Positions 14,745 through 22,298 of a stretch of DNA of 46,119 nt are shown piece by piece. The stretch is from NCBI GenBank assembly GCA_949287105.1, contig CASEFE010000142.1:1-46119 (forward strand), read 5' to 3'. The stretch comes from an uncultured Bacillota bacterium. Its GTDB lineage: Bacteria; Bacillota; Clostridia; Christensenellales; Borkfalkiaceae. Made by a program: the position numbers and the translations under genes. A model generated the notes under the pieces. It saw only the letters and a list, made by a program, of their open reading frames with translations, did no database searches and was not told the DNA's origin. Every line of letters starts with the position of its first letter. Positions within the stretch are counted from its first letter, which is position 1.

Positions 14745-15969
14745 TGATTTGGATAATTTTTATGCTTCCGTGGAGCTGTTGAGATATCCGGATTTACGAG
14801 ATAAACCAATAGCGGTATGTGGAGATATTGAAGAACGTCATGGGGTAGTTCTTGCAAAAAATTTAATAGCGAAAAAAGCGGGTGTAGCTACGGGTGATGT
14901 AATTTGGCAGGCAAAGAAAAAATGTCCTGATTTAATTGAATTGCCGGCAAAATTTTCAGATTATTTACGTGTATCGAAAGCGGTGCGTAAGATTTATGAG
15001 CGTTATACGGATAGGATTGAAGCTTTTGGAATTGATGAATGTTGGTTGGATGTTACAGATAGTGTATCTATGTTTGGAGGGGGAGAGAAGATTGCAAGGG
15101 CTATCCAACAGTCGATCAAAGAAGAAATAGGTATTACTGCAAGCATTGGTATTAGTTGGAACAAAATTTTTGCTAAATTAGGATCGGATGTGAATAAGCC
15201 TGATGGAATTTTTCAAATAACCTTAGAGAATTATAAAAATGCAGTATGGAATCTTCCTTGTGATAAATTGTTGTATGTGGGTAAGGTGACGGCTGAAAAA
15301 CTAAGAAGACAAGGGATAAATACGATCGGAGAAATTGCACAATCGAAGAAAGAAAAATTAGTAGCCCTTTTGGGGAAATGGGGTGAATATCTTCACACGT
15401 TTGCAAACGGAAACGATTTAACAACGGTGCTTCGCAAAGAGGAAGAACGAAATATAAAAAGTATAGGAAACAGTTTAACAAATTATAGAGATTTAGAAGA
15501 TGAAGATGATGTAAAAATTTTGATTTATTTGCTTTCAGATAGTGTGGCTTCACGATTGCAAGATGCAAAATTTGGTTGTGCGGCGTGTATAAAAATTAAT
15601 ATTATTGATTCTCAATTAAATCGATATTCTAAGCAAGGAAAACCCCTGAATGCGGTTTACTTTGGTACAGATATCGCAGAATTTGCTTTACAATTGTTTC
15701 GCAAAGTTTATCCATGGAATTTTCCGGTTCGGGGGGTAGGGGTGTCTGTAAGTGAATTTACATTTGGTACTGAGCAAATGGATATTTTTTTTGATAAAAA
15801 TAAGCGTGAACGGGATGAGCGCTTAGAGAAGGCATTGAAAAACTTACGTAAAAAGTATGGAAATACCATTGTACAACGAGCAACTATTTTAAAAGATGAA
15901 CGGCTTTGTAAAATGGATATTCGCGAAGAACATGTGATACGTCCGGAAAATTTTTTTGGAAAGCAATAA
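14725..15969 (+). CDS. dinB: DNA polymerase IV (Y-family)
   Basis: This Y-family translesion DNA polymerase has 414 aa from the chosen start. The palm residues are in HSDLDNFYASVE (first Asp and steric-gate aromatic) and EAFGIDECWLDVT (catalytic Asp-Glu). SIGISWNKIFAKLGSDVNKP is the family's nucleotide-binding stretch, followed by a thumb HhH region near LLYVGKVTAEKLRRQGI and the little-finger domain. QMDIFF near residue ~350 matches the sliding-clamp motif. I set the start at TTG 14725 because GGAAAGG stands seven bases upstream and the protein then begins exactly at the conserved LRTILHSDLD. The upstream extension to ATG 14617 only overlaps the small gene. No SOS box is evident. Confidence 0.92.
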   Translation: MRTILHSDLDNFYASVELLRYPDLRDKPIAVCGDIEERHGVVLAKNLIAKKAGVATGDVIWQAKKKCPDLIELPAKFSDYLRVSKAVRKIYERYTDRIEAFGIDECWLDVTDSVSMFGGGEKIARAIQQSIKEEIGITASIGISWNKIFAKLGSDVNKPDGIFQITLENYKNAVWNLPCDKLLYVGKVTAEKLRRQGINTIGEIAQSKKEKLVALLGKWGEYLHTFANGNDLTTVLRKEEERNIKSIGNSLTNYRDLEDEDDVKILIYLLSDSVASRLQDAKFGCAACIKINIIDSQLNRYSKQGKPLNAVYFGTDIAEFALQLFRKVYPWNFPVRGVGVSVSEFTFGTEQMDIFFDKNKRERDERLEKALKNLRKKYGNTIVQRATILKDERLCKMDIREEHVIRPENFFGKQ

Positions 15970-16006
15970 TAAAGTTCGAAACAACGGACAGTTCTAATAG
16001 TGATTT

Positions 16007-16040
16007 AAAGAGCGAGGATTTTTGAAAATCCTCGCTCTTT
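16007..16040. terminator. Inverted repeat after dinB
   Basis: A near-perfect 16-base inverted repeat, 16007-16022 with 16025-16040 (core AGAGCGAGGAT). It would terminate dinB, although the T-tract is contained in the arm itself and not beyond it. Confidence 0.6.
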
Positions 16041-16070
16041 GCTATAAAGAAAATTGTGGTGATCGTAATA

Positions 16071-16108
16071 TGCCCCCTTGTAAAGTGTTTAACTTTTTTG
16101 AGGGGGCA
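16071..16108. terminator. Stem-loop 3' of the P-loop kinase gene
   Basis: TGCCCCCT (16071-16078) pairs with AGGGGGCA (16101-16108), with an inner AAAGT/ACTTT pair. It lies 28 bases past the minus-strand stop at 16136. There is no T-tract on either side, so it may end or protect transcripts from either direction. Confidence 0.45.
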
Positions 16109-16135
16109 AGATAAATAGAAGTAGATGATTCTTGA

Positions 16136-16624
16136 TCAATTGCAATTTAAATATTTATCTATTTCCGCTCTTGATTTAAAAATTATAATTTGTTTATCGG
16201 CTTTATATTTTTCTAATAAGTCCAGGATTTTCGGTAGTGATTTGTAGGGATAATCACATATCCACTGCTTAAAATCTTCTTCAAATTCTGTTTCCAGCCA
16301 AGGCAAATCTTCACGTTTTTTGCCAATGCGAGATTTCGCGCTTTCCAAGCAGATTTGTGTCGGAATGTCTAAAAGAAATACCGTATCGCATTCTTTCAAA
16401 CGCATTTCGAGCGTCCTTTGATAATTGCCGTCTATTATCCATTTATCTTTTTGCAACAGAGTTTTAAGCTGTTCATCAAATTCTTTTTCTGTGATCGTAG
16501 TTTTATCGGGCTTATGCCAAATCATGTCCAAATAATAAAGCGGAATATTTATTTTGGCGGATAATTTTCGAGCAAATGTACTTTTTCCGCTGCCGGAACA
16601 GCCAATAACTATAATTTTTTTCAT
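16136..16624 (-). CDS. Adenylate kinase-like P-loop kinase (topology modulation/FlaR type)
   Basis: This 162 aa P-loop nucleotide kinase starts MKKIIVIGCSGSGKSTFARKL (Walker A GCSGSGKS). It has LYYLDMIWHKPD, the W(H/I)-rich segment typical of proteins annotated as DNA topology modulation protein or FlaR. WIIDGNYQRTLEMRL and DTVFLLDIP follow, then an Arg-containing lid with KSRIGKKREDLPW and the final KSRAEIDKYL. The fold is that of adenylate/shikimate kinases. The substrate is unknown and the topology-modulation name is historical. No good ribosome site precedes the ATG. The gene stands alone between stem-loops. Confidence 0.82.
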   Translation of the reverse strand: MKKIIVIGCSGSGKSTFARKLSAKINIPLYYLDMIWHKPDKTTITEKEFDEQLKTLLQKDKWIIDGNYQRTLEMRLKECDTVFLLDIPTQICLESAKSRIGKKREDLPWLETEFEEDFKQWICDYPYKSLPKILDLLEKYKADKQIIIFKSRAEIDKYLNCN

Positions 16625-16692
16625 AATAACGATTTATTACATTCTTGTTTGCTTTTAAAATTATAATAAAAACAACTTAAAATTTATAGTAA

Positions 16693-16730
16693 TCGGCGCA
16701 CTGCTTTGCTTGCAAAGTATAGTGCGCCGT
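16693..16730 (-). terminator. Hairpin after the PadR-membrane gene
   Basis: CGGCGCACT (16694-16702) pairs with AGTGCGCCG (16721-16729), with an inner CTTTG/CAAAG. It sits 57 bases past the stop of the minus-strand PadR gene. The downstream T-tract is poor (ATTACTATAAATTTT), so termination strength is uncertain. Confidence 0.5.
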
Positions 16731-16786
16731 ACTTATTATTTTATGGTAAGATCCATGTAGGAGTTTTCGAGATGCGAGTAATTTTA

Positions 16787-18574
16787 TTACTGCTTATTAC
16801 TGTTATAATTATAAAGCAATGCAAATAAAGGTATATTAAATAGATAAATACAGGGGAAAATGGCATATTTAAGAATTTGGATGAAGGTAAGTTCTGCGGA
16901 ATCAAACCAAATCAAGAGATAAGCAATAACGCAGACAATCAGAACAAGATTGGCGTATAGGATAAGGCTGGCTGAAATATAAGACCGAGCCTGCGATTTC
17001 CGGCTGTTTTTCCCGTAGCCACGCAAATACAGGAAAAGGAAAACTCCCAGCATCACAAAATCGATCACGAAAGGAAGAATAACATAGGCATCGCTGGTTT
17101 TCAAAGAGCTTTTCAAACTAATATTAATGATTGATTCTATAATAGCGATAACAAAGACAACAAGAGCGGAAACAAATAAAACGCGTCCTTTGTCAAAAGT
17201 ATTTGTTGTTGATTTGGTAACGGTACGGTTTTTGGAGCCGTTCGATGTTGTTATGCGAAGCCCGTCATTCTCAGCCTTTTCTTCTAAATCATAAAATTCT
17301 ACATTGCTGGCAGTGTTTCCTTGCGGATATACGGTTTGTTTCGGAGCTTCGGATTTTACTTGTTTTATGGGTTCGGTTGATTGATTTTGCGTATTTTCCT
17401 GGTATTCGGCATTTGTTTCATCTTGAGAACGCTGTGTGTTTTCATATAATTTTGATAAAAGTGATTTATAATTGCGCTCTGCGGGCGGTTTATTAGAATA
17501 CAAAAGATCTGTTGAACTATCATTTTCCTGTACGAATTGCCGAGTTGCATAGTCCTGTTCAAAGTCCTGATCGTAGTTTTGTTCGGTATAAGAAGAGGTT
17601 GTGTCTTCAAACACATTGTTTTGTTGAAACTGTACAGGCTCCTCCGATTGAGATCCGTTAAAATTATCTTCTTGGTTAATGCGTGTACCTTTGTCTTTTC
17701 TGGCGACTTGTGAAAAATAATATGATGTAGCATCTGAATTGTCACCGATAAGAACTTTATAATTTTCGTGAATGCGTTGTTTTTCTTCTTCCGTCAATGG
17801 GATTGCTTCATCGGTATGGGAGGAAGTATCATCTACCGTTACATTTTCTTGTATATTATCCTTATGGACTGTTTGAGAAGAAGATTCAAAAACTGATTGC
17901 TGATTTGTTTCGTTTTCGGTTACTTTGATGTCGGCAAATGAATCATCAAGCTCATTTTCAATATTTTTTGTTGACTGTTCGTTATTTTCGATTTGATTTT
18001 CTTCAAATTCCTGAATAGGAGCGGCTATGTTATTGGTAAGGTTTTCATCTGTTTGAGTTGAGTCCACTTCTTCTTCGGGAAAGAAATCTTCATCATATTC
18101 AGGTTGGGCGTCGCTTTTGATGAGCGGAACGCGTGTGGTCGATTTTTTTAATAGATTAAAATCTACGCCGGAAGTGGGGGGAGGGTTATTAAAATCGTAA
18201 TCTTTTTCGGAAATAAGGCTGTCGATAACAGTGCGTGAATATTCCCATTCGGCTAAATTTTGTTCAACAATTTTTTTCCCTTTTTCTGTAATTTGAAAGT
18301 ATTTGCGTCGGCCTCCGTTGCTTGCGCCACCCCAATAAGAAGTAATATAATCCTGGCTTTCCAATCTTTTTAAAGCGCTATATAAAGTAGGCTGTTTCAG
18401 TGAATACTGGCCTTTACTTTTTTCTTCAATTTCATTAATGATTTCATATCCATATTTGTCGCTGTCATACAAAGTACGCAAAATAATTGTATTTATATGT
18501 CCGCGAATCAGATCGCTGCTGATAGAGGAATTGGTTTCACTCAGCTTTTCATTGTCATTTGTATCCATAATCAT
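16787..18574 (-). CDS. PadR-type regulator fused to a four-helix membrane domain
   Basis: This 595 aa protein has three parts. Residues ~20-115 are a PadR winged-helix domain: IRGHINTIILRTLYDSDKYG, then KQPTLYSALKRLESQDYI, then GGRRKYFQITEKG, the three hallmark blocks. Residues ~130-455 are a long linker rich in Glu, Asp, Gln, Asn, Ser and Thr, with no globular pattern. Residues ~465-590 contain four membrane helices (about 465-487, 497-519, 531-555 and 563-588). The winged helix would lie in the cytoplasm tethered to the membrane. Ordinary PadR proteins are soluble, 100-200 aa. AAGGAGG stands seven bases before the ATG at 18574, which fixes the start. The frame is intact throughout. No transporter gene, the usual PadR target, lies beside it; its own promoter carries phased repeats. 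Confidence 0.83.
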   Translation of the reverse strand: MIMDTNDNEKLSETNSSISSDLIRGHINTIILRTLYDSDKYGYEIINEIEEKSKGQYSLKQPTLYSALKRLESQDYITSYWGGASNGGRRKYFQITEKGKKIVEQNLAEWEYSRTVIDSLISEKDYDFNNPPPTSGVDFNLLKKSTTRVPLIKSDAQPEYDEDFFPEEEVDSTQTDENLTNNIAAPIQEFEENQIENNEQSTKNIENELDDSFADIKVTENETNQQSVFESSSQTVHKDNIQENVTVDDTSSHTDEAIPLTEEEKQRIHENYKVLIGDNSDATSYYFSQVARKDKGTRINQEDNFNGSQSEEPVQFQQNNVFEDTTSSYTEQNYDQDFEQDYATRQFVQENDSSTDLLYSNKPPAERNYKSLLSKLYENTQRSQDETNAEYQENTQNQSTEPIKQVKSEAPKQTVYPQGNTASNVEFYDLEEKAENDGLRITTSNGSKNRTVTKSTTNTFDKGRVLFVSALVVFVIAIIESIINISLKSSLKTSDAYVILPFVIDFVMLGVFLFLYLRGYGKNSRKSQARSYISASLILYANLVLIVCVIAYLLIWFDSAELTFIQILKYAIFPCIYLFNIPLFALLYNYNSNKQ

Positions 18575-18594
18575 GAATAATCCTCCTTATAGAT

Positions 18595-18623
18595 ATTATA
18601 AAATATTTGTCATAATTTGTCAA
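18595..18623 (-). promoter_or_regulatory. Consensus promoter of the PadR-membrane gene
   Basis: On the minus strand TTGACA (18618-18623), a 17-base spacer and TATAAT (18595-18600) form a perfect promoter, followed at once by the AAGGAGG leader. Confidence 0.85.
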
Positions 18624-18633
18624 TGTTTTGTCA
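18606..18633. repeat. Three phased TTTGTCA repeats over the padR promoter
   Basis: TTTGTCA occurs at 18606-18612, 18616-18622 and 18627-18633, start-to-start 10 and 11 bases, so all three lie on one face of the helix. They cover the spacer and -35 of the minus-strand promoter. This looks like an operator array for a protein that binds cooperatively; autoregulation by the PadR protein is an inference. Confidence 0.6.
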
Positions 18634-18784
18634 AAACAATTATTAAGAAGTTATTTTTGCAAAGTATTATGTGTGATATAATACAAGTTAAAAGTTTCTT
18701 TACGATGCTATATTTTTATTCAAAAAAGATAGACAAATTAAGTTATATATTGTAAAATAATGAAAAGCGTAGAGGCAAGTCAAT

Positions 18785-19531
18785 ATGGTTAACAATAAGA
18801 TTACCAATATCATTAAAGTTCATGGATTTGAAACAGATTTTGAAGGGGAAATCAAACCTTCCTCGATTTTAGGGATATTGCAAGAGATAGCGACTGAGCA
18901 TGCGGAAGAGATGGGCCTTGGTTATGCCGATTTGATTCAAAGTGGCTATATTTGGGTTTTATCTAAAATATTTGTTTCGATAGAAACTCGACCTAAGATA
19001 TTAGATACAGTAGAGGTTTCATCTTGGCCGCATAGTCCTGGTAAAGCGGTTTTTGATCGTAGTTTTCTTGTGAAAGACACCAAAGGAGAAATCTGTCTTC
19101 GTTCGTATTCGCGTTGGTGCATATTAAAGGCGAGCAATTTCAGAATTATGCCGACGAGCCAATTTCCGAATCGGATAGGGCAATTTATTGAAACGCCAAG
19201 TATAGAATTTAATGATTGGAATATTCCTTCAATAAAACCGGAAGGGAGTGCGGATTATAAAATAAGAATTGCCAATTCTGAGTATGACCGAAATTGTCAT
19301 GTAAATAATACGAAATATGCAGATTATATTTTCAATTGCTTTCATATTGAAGAACTGAAAAAATTACAAATAAAGAGCTTTCAGTTGCATTATTTGAAAC
19401 AAAGTTATGAAGGTGATGTATTATCTTTTTACAGGCAAAAAGTAGAAGAAGATGTTTATATCGTGGAGGGAATTAGAAACGATTCTGAAAAAGTTGTTTC
19501 AGCAAGAATATGTTTTCAGGAGCGCGCATGA
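18785..19531 (+). CDS. Acyl-ACP thioesterase
   Basis: This double hot-dog thioesterase of the FatA/acyl-ACP family, 248 aa, releases free fatty acids from acyl carrier protein. The first hot-dog helix is SILGILQEIATEHAEEMGL, followed by WVLSKIFVSIETRP and the RSYSRWCIL strand. The second domain carries NCHVNNTKYADYIF, which holds the conserved Asn-His of the catalytic site. AGAGG precedes the ATG by nine bases. A TATAAT at 18677-18682 is the likely -10, without a good -35. The stop overlaps the next gene's ATG (ATGA), so expression of the YgjP-like protein is coupled to it. Confidence 0.88.
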   Translation: MVNNKITNIIKVHGFETDFEGEIKPSSILGILQEIATEHAEEMGLGYADLIQSGYIWVLSKIFVSIETRPKILDTVEVSSWPHSPGKAVFDRSFLVKDTKGEICLRSYSRWCILKASNFRIMPTSQFPNRIGQFIETPSIEFNDWNIPSIKPEGSADYKIRIANSEYDRNCHVNNTKYADYIFNCFHIEELKKLQIKSFQLHYLKQSYEGDVLSFYRQKVEEDVYIVEGIRNDSEKVVSARICFQERA

Positions 19532-20181
19532 CGGAAATTTTTTACACAGTGGAACGCTCGGACAGAAAAACTATCTTGTTGCAGGTGCGGAACGGGAAAG
19601 TGACGGTGCGCGCGCCTTACGGTATTCAGGAAGAAACAATACAAAGGTTTGTTTCGGAAAAACGGGATTGGATCCGAAAAAAACTTTCATTTTGCAGCGA
19701 TACATCAGATAGATTTTCTTCAATCGCGAGAGGCGGATGCTTGTTGGATGCGGGAATTCCAAAAAAAGTTATTTATGGTGCAAGAAAGAATGCGGAGACG
19801 TCCGAAGCTTTTTATTTGAACGCGCCCAAAAGCGTTCGGTCTTATTTTATTAAGTCGCGTGGGTGGATTTTGGCAGAAATTGTGCATTCTTATGCGGAAA
19901 CAATGAATCTTTTTCCTTCTGATGTTGTTTTATATGATTTTAAGGCAAAGTGGGGCAGTTGCGATTCTCGTGGTGTTATAAAATTAAACTGGCGGGTGTT
20001 GATGCTGCCGGTTGCTTTGCGGGATTATATAATCATACATGAATTGTGTCATATGTTTGAAATGAATCATTCATCTCAATTTTGGGCGCGAGTTTGTCTC
20101 TATTGTCCAGATTATCGAGAAAAACGAAGGTCTTTGAAGGAATATGATTTTTTGACTGAAATGTATCGTCAAAAGATTTAA
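19528..20181 (+). CDS. YgjP-type (DUF45) zinc metallopeptidase-like protein
   Basis: This 217 aa protein of the YgjP/DUF45 family has the gluzincin fold. The zinc site is clear: HELCHMFEMNH with H171, E172, H175 and H181, followed by SQFW. Upstream lie KWGSCDSRGVIKLNWRVLMLP, the second family block, and the N-terminal strand region (VERSDRKTILLQVRNGKVTVRAP). Members have been called metal-dependent hydrolases; the E. coli protein is annotated as a UTP pyrophosphatase, but the general substrate is unsettled. The start at 19528 is set by AGGAG at 19518-19522 and the ATGA overlap with the thioesterase. An ATG six codons earlier has no ribosome site. Confidence 0.87.
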   Translation: MTEIFYTVERSDRKTILLQVRNGKVTVRAPYGIQEETIQRFVSEKRDWIRKKLSFCSDTSDRFSSIARGGCLLDAGIPKKVIYGARKNAETSEAFYLNAPKSVRSYFIKSRGWILAEIVHSYAETMNLFPSDVVLYDFKAKWGSCDSRGVIKLNWRVLMLPVALRDYIIIHELCHMFEMNHSSQFWARVCLYCPDYREKRRSLKEYDFLTEMYRQKI

Positions 20182-20201
20182 ATTATATTAAGGAGTTTAG
20201 T

Positions 20202-20753
20202 ATGAAAAAATCGGTAAAGCTCTCGACACATCTTGCTCCGGTTCCGGTAGTGATGGTATCTTGTGGGGATATGCAGTGTTCTGATATTATTACGATTGCT
20301 TGGGCGGGGACGGTTAATTCTGATCCTCCGATGGTATCAATTTCTGTAAGACGCAGCAGATACTCTTATGAGCTGATTCAAAAAACAAATGAGTTTGTGG
20401 TGAATCTGGTAGATAAATCCTTGTTAAAAATCTGTGACGGCTGTGGTGTTGTTTCCGGCCGAGAGGTAGATAAATTCAAGAATTTTTCATTGACAAAGCA
20501 AAAAGGAATTATTGTCAATACTCCTTCGATTGAGGAAAGCCCTGTGAGCTTTGAATGTGTTGTTCGTAATAAAATTGAATTGCCTACACATGTTATGTTT
20601 ATCGGAGAAATTGTTTATGCAACAGCGAAAGAAGAGTGGCTGCAAAATGATAAGCTTGTAATTCCGGAAGATTCGCTGGTGGCATATGTTCAGAATCGTT
20701 ATGTGGCAACGAAGGATACGCTTGGAACATATGGCTATACTTTAAAAAAATAG
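20202..20753 (+). CDS. Flavin reductase-like FMN-binding protein (flavoredoxin type)
   Basis: This 183 aa protein of the flavin reductase/flavoredoxin split-barrel family binds FMN. Diagnostic segments are the N-terminal APVPVVMVSCGD, NIITIAW-like DIITIAWAGTVNSDPPMVSIS, the helix SYELIQKTNEFVVNLV, and the C-terminal FIGEIVYATAKEEW. It probably reduces flavin or shuttles electrons in anaerobic metabolism; no partner is encoded beside it. TAAGGAG lies eight bases before the ATG. It follows the YgjP gene by 20 bases and closes the three-gene unit with the terminator behind it. Confidence 0.88.
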   Translation: MKKSVKLSTHLAPVPVVMVSCGDMQCSDIITIAWAGTVNSDPPMVSISVRRSRYSYELIQKTNEFVVNLVDKSLLKICDGCGVVSGREVDKFKNFSLTKQKGIIVNTPSIEESPVSFECVVRNKIELPTHVMFIGEIVYATAKEEWLQNDKLVIPEDSLVAYVQNRYVATKDTLGTYGYTLKK

Positions 20754-20763
20754 AATAAAAATG

Positions 20764-20809
20764 ATGCAAAATAACAGCGCGGAATTTTAGCCGTGCTGTT
20801 ATTTTGCAT
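20764..20809 (+). terminator. Terminator after the flavin reductase gene
   Basis: A 19-base inverted repeat with one wobble pair, 20764-20782 with 20791-20809 (outer arms ATGCAAAATAACAGC and GCTGTTATTTTGCAT), has an 8-base loop. The T-tract lies within the arm. Confidence 0.78.
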
Positions 20810-20874
20810 AAGAAATTGTATAAATAATATCATAAAACTTTTTTATGCAATAATTTCAAGTATTTTTCGCATAT

Positions 20875-20891
20875 TTATTCATTTTATTCAA
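20875..20891. promoter_or_regulatory. Possible ARG box upstream of argG
   Basis: On the minus strand this reads TTGAATAAAATGAATAA, which resembles the ArgR/AhrC operator pattern (TGAATAAAAAT-like half sites). It lies about 50-65 bases upstream of the -35 of argG. The region is AT-rich, so a chance match is quite possible. Confidence 0.3.
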
Positions 20892-20941
20892 AAAAGTCGG
20901 AATATAATAGAAAAATTATTAAATAATATATCTTAAAATGC

Positions 20942-20970
20942 TTGACTAAAATCAAAAAAATATGTATAAT
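20942..20970 (+). promoter_or_regulatory. Promoter of the arginine cluster
   Basis: TTGACT (20942-20947), a 17-base spacer and TATAAT (20965-20970) give a predicted start near 20977. The ATG at 20962 lies before this point, so argG must start at 21001. Confidence 0.85.
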
Positions 20971-21000
20971 CAAGTGCAATACAGAAAAGAGGAAAGGACT

Positions 21001-22224
21001 ATGAAAAATAAAGAAATAAAAAAGGTAGTATTGGCGTACTCGGGAGGCCTTGATACATCCATTATCATTCCTTGGTTAAAAGAACATTATAATAATTGTG
21101 AAGTGATTGCTGTTTCAGCGGATGTAGGCCAGGAGAGTGAGTTGGAAGGGCTTGAAGAAAAAGCATTGAAAACAGGTGCTTCAAAATTATATATTGAAGA
21201 TTTACGGAAAGAGTTTGTAGAGGATTATATTTTCCCTACAATGAAAGCTGGTGCTGTTTACGAAAACAAATATCTTTTGGGCACATCTTTTGCTAGGCCT
21301 ATTATTGCAAAAAGAATTGTAGAGATTGCAAAACGGGAAAAGGCTGATGCGATATGCCATGGATGTACGGGAAAAGGAAATGATCAAGTTCGGTTTGAAT
21401 TGGCGATCAAAGCGTTTGCTCCGGAGATGACAATAATTGCGCCGTGGCGTATTTGGGATATAAAGAGCCGCGATGAAGAGATCGACTATGCGGAAGCGCA
21501 TAATATTCCGCTTAAGATTACGCGTGAGACAAACTATTCAAAGGATAAAAATTTGTGGCATTTGTCCCATGAGGGGTTGGATTTGGAAGATCCGGCAAAC
21601 GAGCCTAAATATGATGAGATTCTTGAACTTGGAGTGTCACCGGAAAAGGCGCCGGATAAGGCTACGTATCTTACGCTGACTTTTGAAAAGGGTATACCTG
21701 TTGCGTTGAATGGGGAGAAGGTCGGTGCTGTTGAGTTGATTGAAAAGCTGAATAAAATAGGCGGAGCGAACGGCGTAGGTATTGCGGACATGGTGGAAAA
21801 CCGTTTGGTCGGAATGAAAAGCCGTGGCGTGTATGAAACACCTGGAGGTACGATTTTATATCAGGCTCACGAATATTTGGAGATGCTTTGTCTGGATAAA
21901 GAAACGCAGCATTTCAAGCAACATGTGGGGATTCGTTTTGCTGAGCTAGTTTATAACGGACAATGGTTTACTCCGTTACGGGAAGCGTTATCTGCTTTTG
22001 TTGATAAAACGCAGGAGAATGTATCGGGCGAAGTAAAACTGAAAGTTTATAAAGGAAATATTATTTTGGCAGGAATGAAGAGCGAACATTCGTTATATAG
22101 CGAAGAAATTGCAACCTTTGGTGAAGAGGATGTTTATAACCAGCATGATGCGGAAGGGTTTATCAATTTATTCGGCTTGCCTCTCAAAGTTCGTGCTATG
22201 CTTGAAAAAAAGAAACTGAAATAA
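21001..22224 (+). CDS. argG: Argininosuccinate synthase
   Basis: ArgG joins citrulline and aspartate with ATP to give argininosuccinate, the penultimate step of arginine synthesis. The 407 aa protein has the PP-loop [18 protein letters not shown] near the start. [25 protein letters not shown] and [11 protein letters not shown]-like [16 protein letters not shown] follow. The start at 21001 is set by GGAAAGGA just upstream and by the promoter position. It leads the arginine block, 74 bases before argC. No argH is in the window, so the final lyase is encoded elsewhere. Confidence 0.97.
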   Translation: MKNKEIKKVVLAYSGGLDTSIIIPWLKEHYNNCEVIAVSADVGQESELEGLEEKALKTGASKLYIEDLRKEFVEDYIFPTMKAGAVYENKYLLGTSFARPIIAKRIVEIAKREKADAICHGCTGKGNDQVRFELAIKAFAPEMTIIAPWRIWDIKSRDEEIDYAEAHNIPLKITRETNYSKDKNLWHLSHEGLDLEDPANEPKYDEILELGVSPEKAPDKATYLTLTFEKGIPVALNGEKVGAVELIEKLNKIGGANGVGIADMVENRLVGMKSRGVYETPGGTILYQAHEYLEMLCLDKETQHFKQHVGIRFAELVYNGQWFTPLREALSAFVDKTQENVSGEVKLKVYKGNIILAGMKSEHSLYSEEIATFGEEDVYNQHDAEGFINLFGLPLKVRAMLEKKKLK

Positions 22225-22298
22225 TTTATTGCTTTAAGTTGTAAAAATTGTTCTTTGTGCAAATTAGAAAAGGTGCGAAAGTTTAATTTTAATATTTT

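Noticed and set aside
16007-16108. Mobile-element ends formed by the two inverted repeats after dinB
   Set aside because: They differ in sequence, flank no transposase and sit at the 3' ends of convergent genes, which suits transcription termination better.
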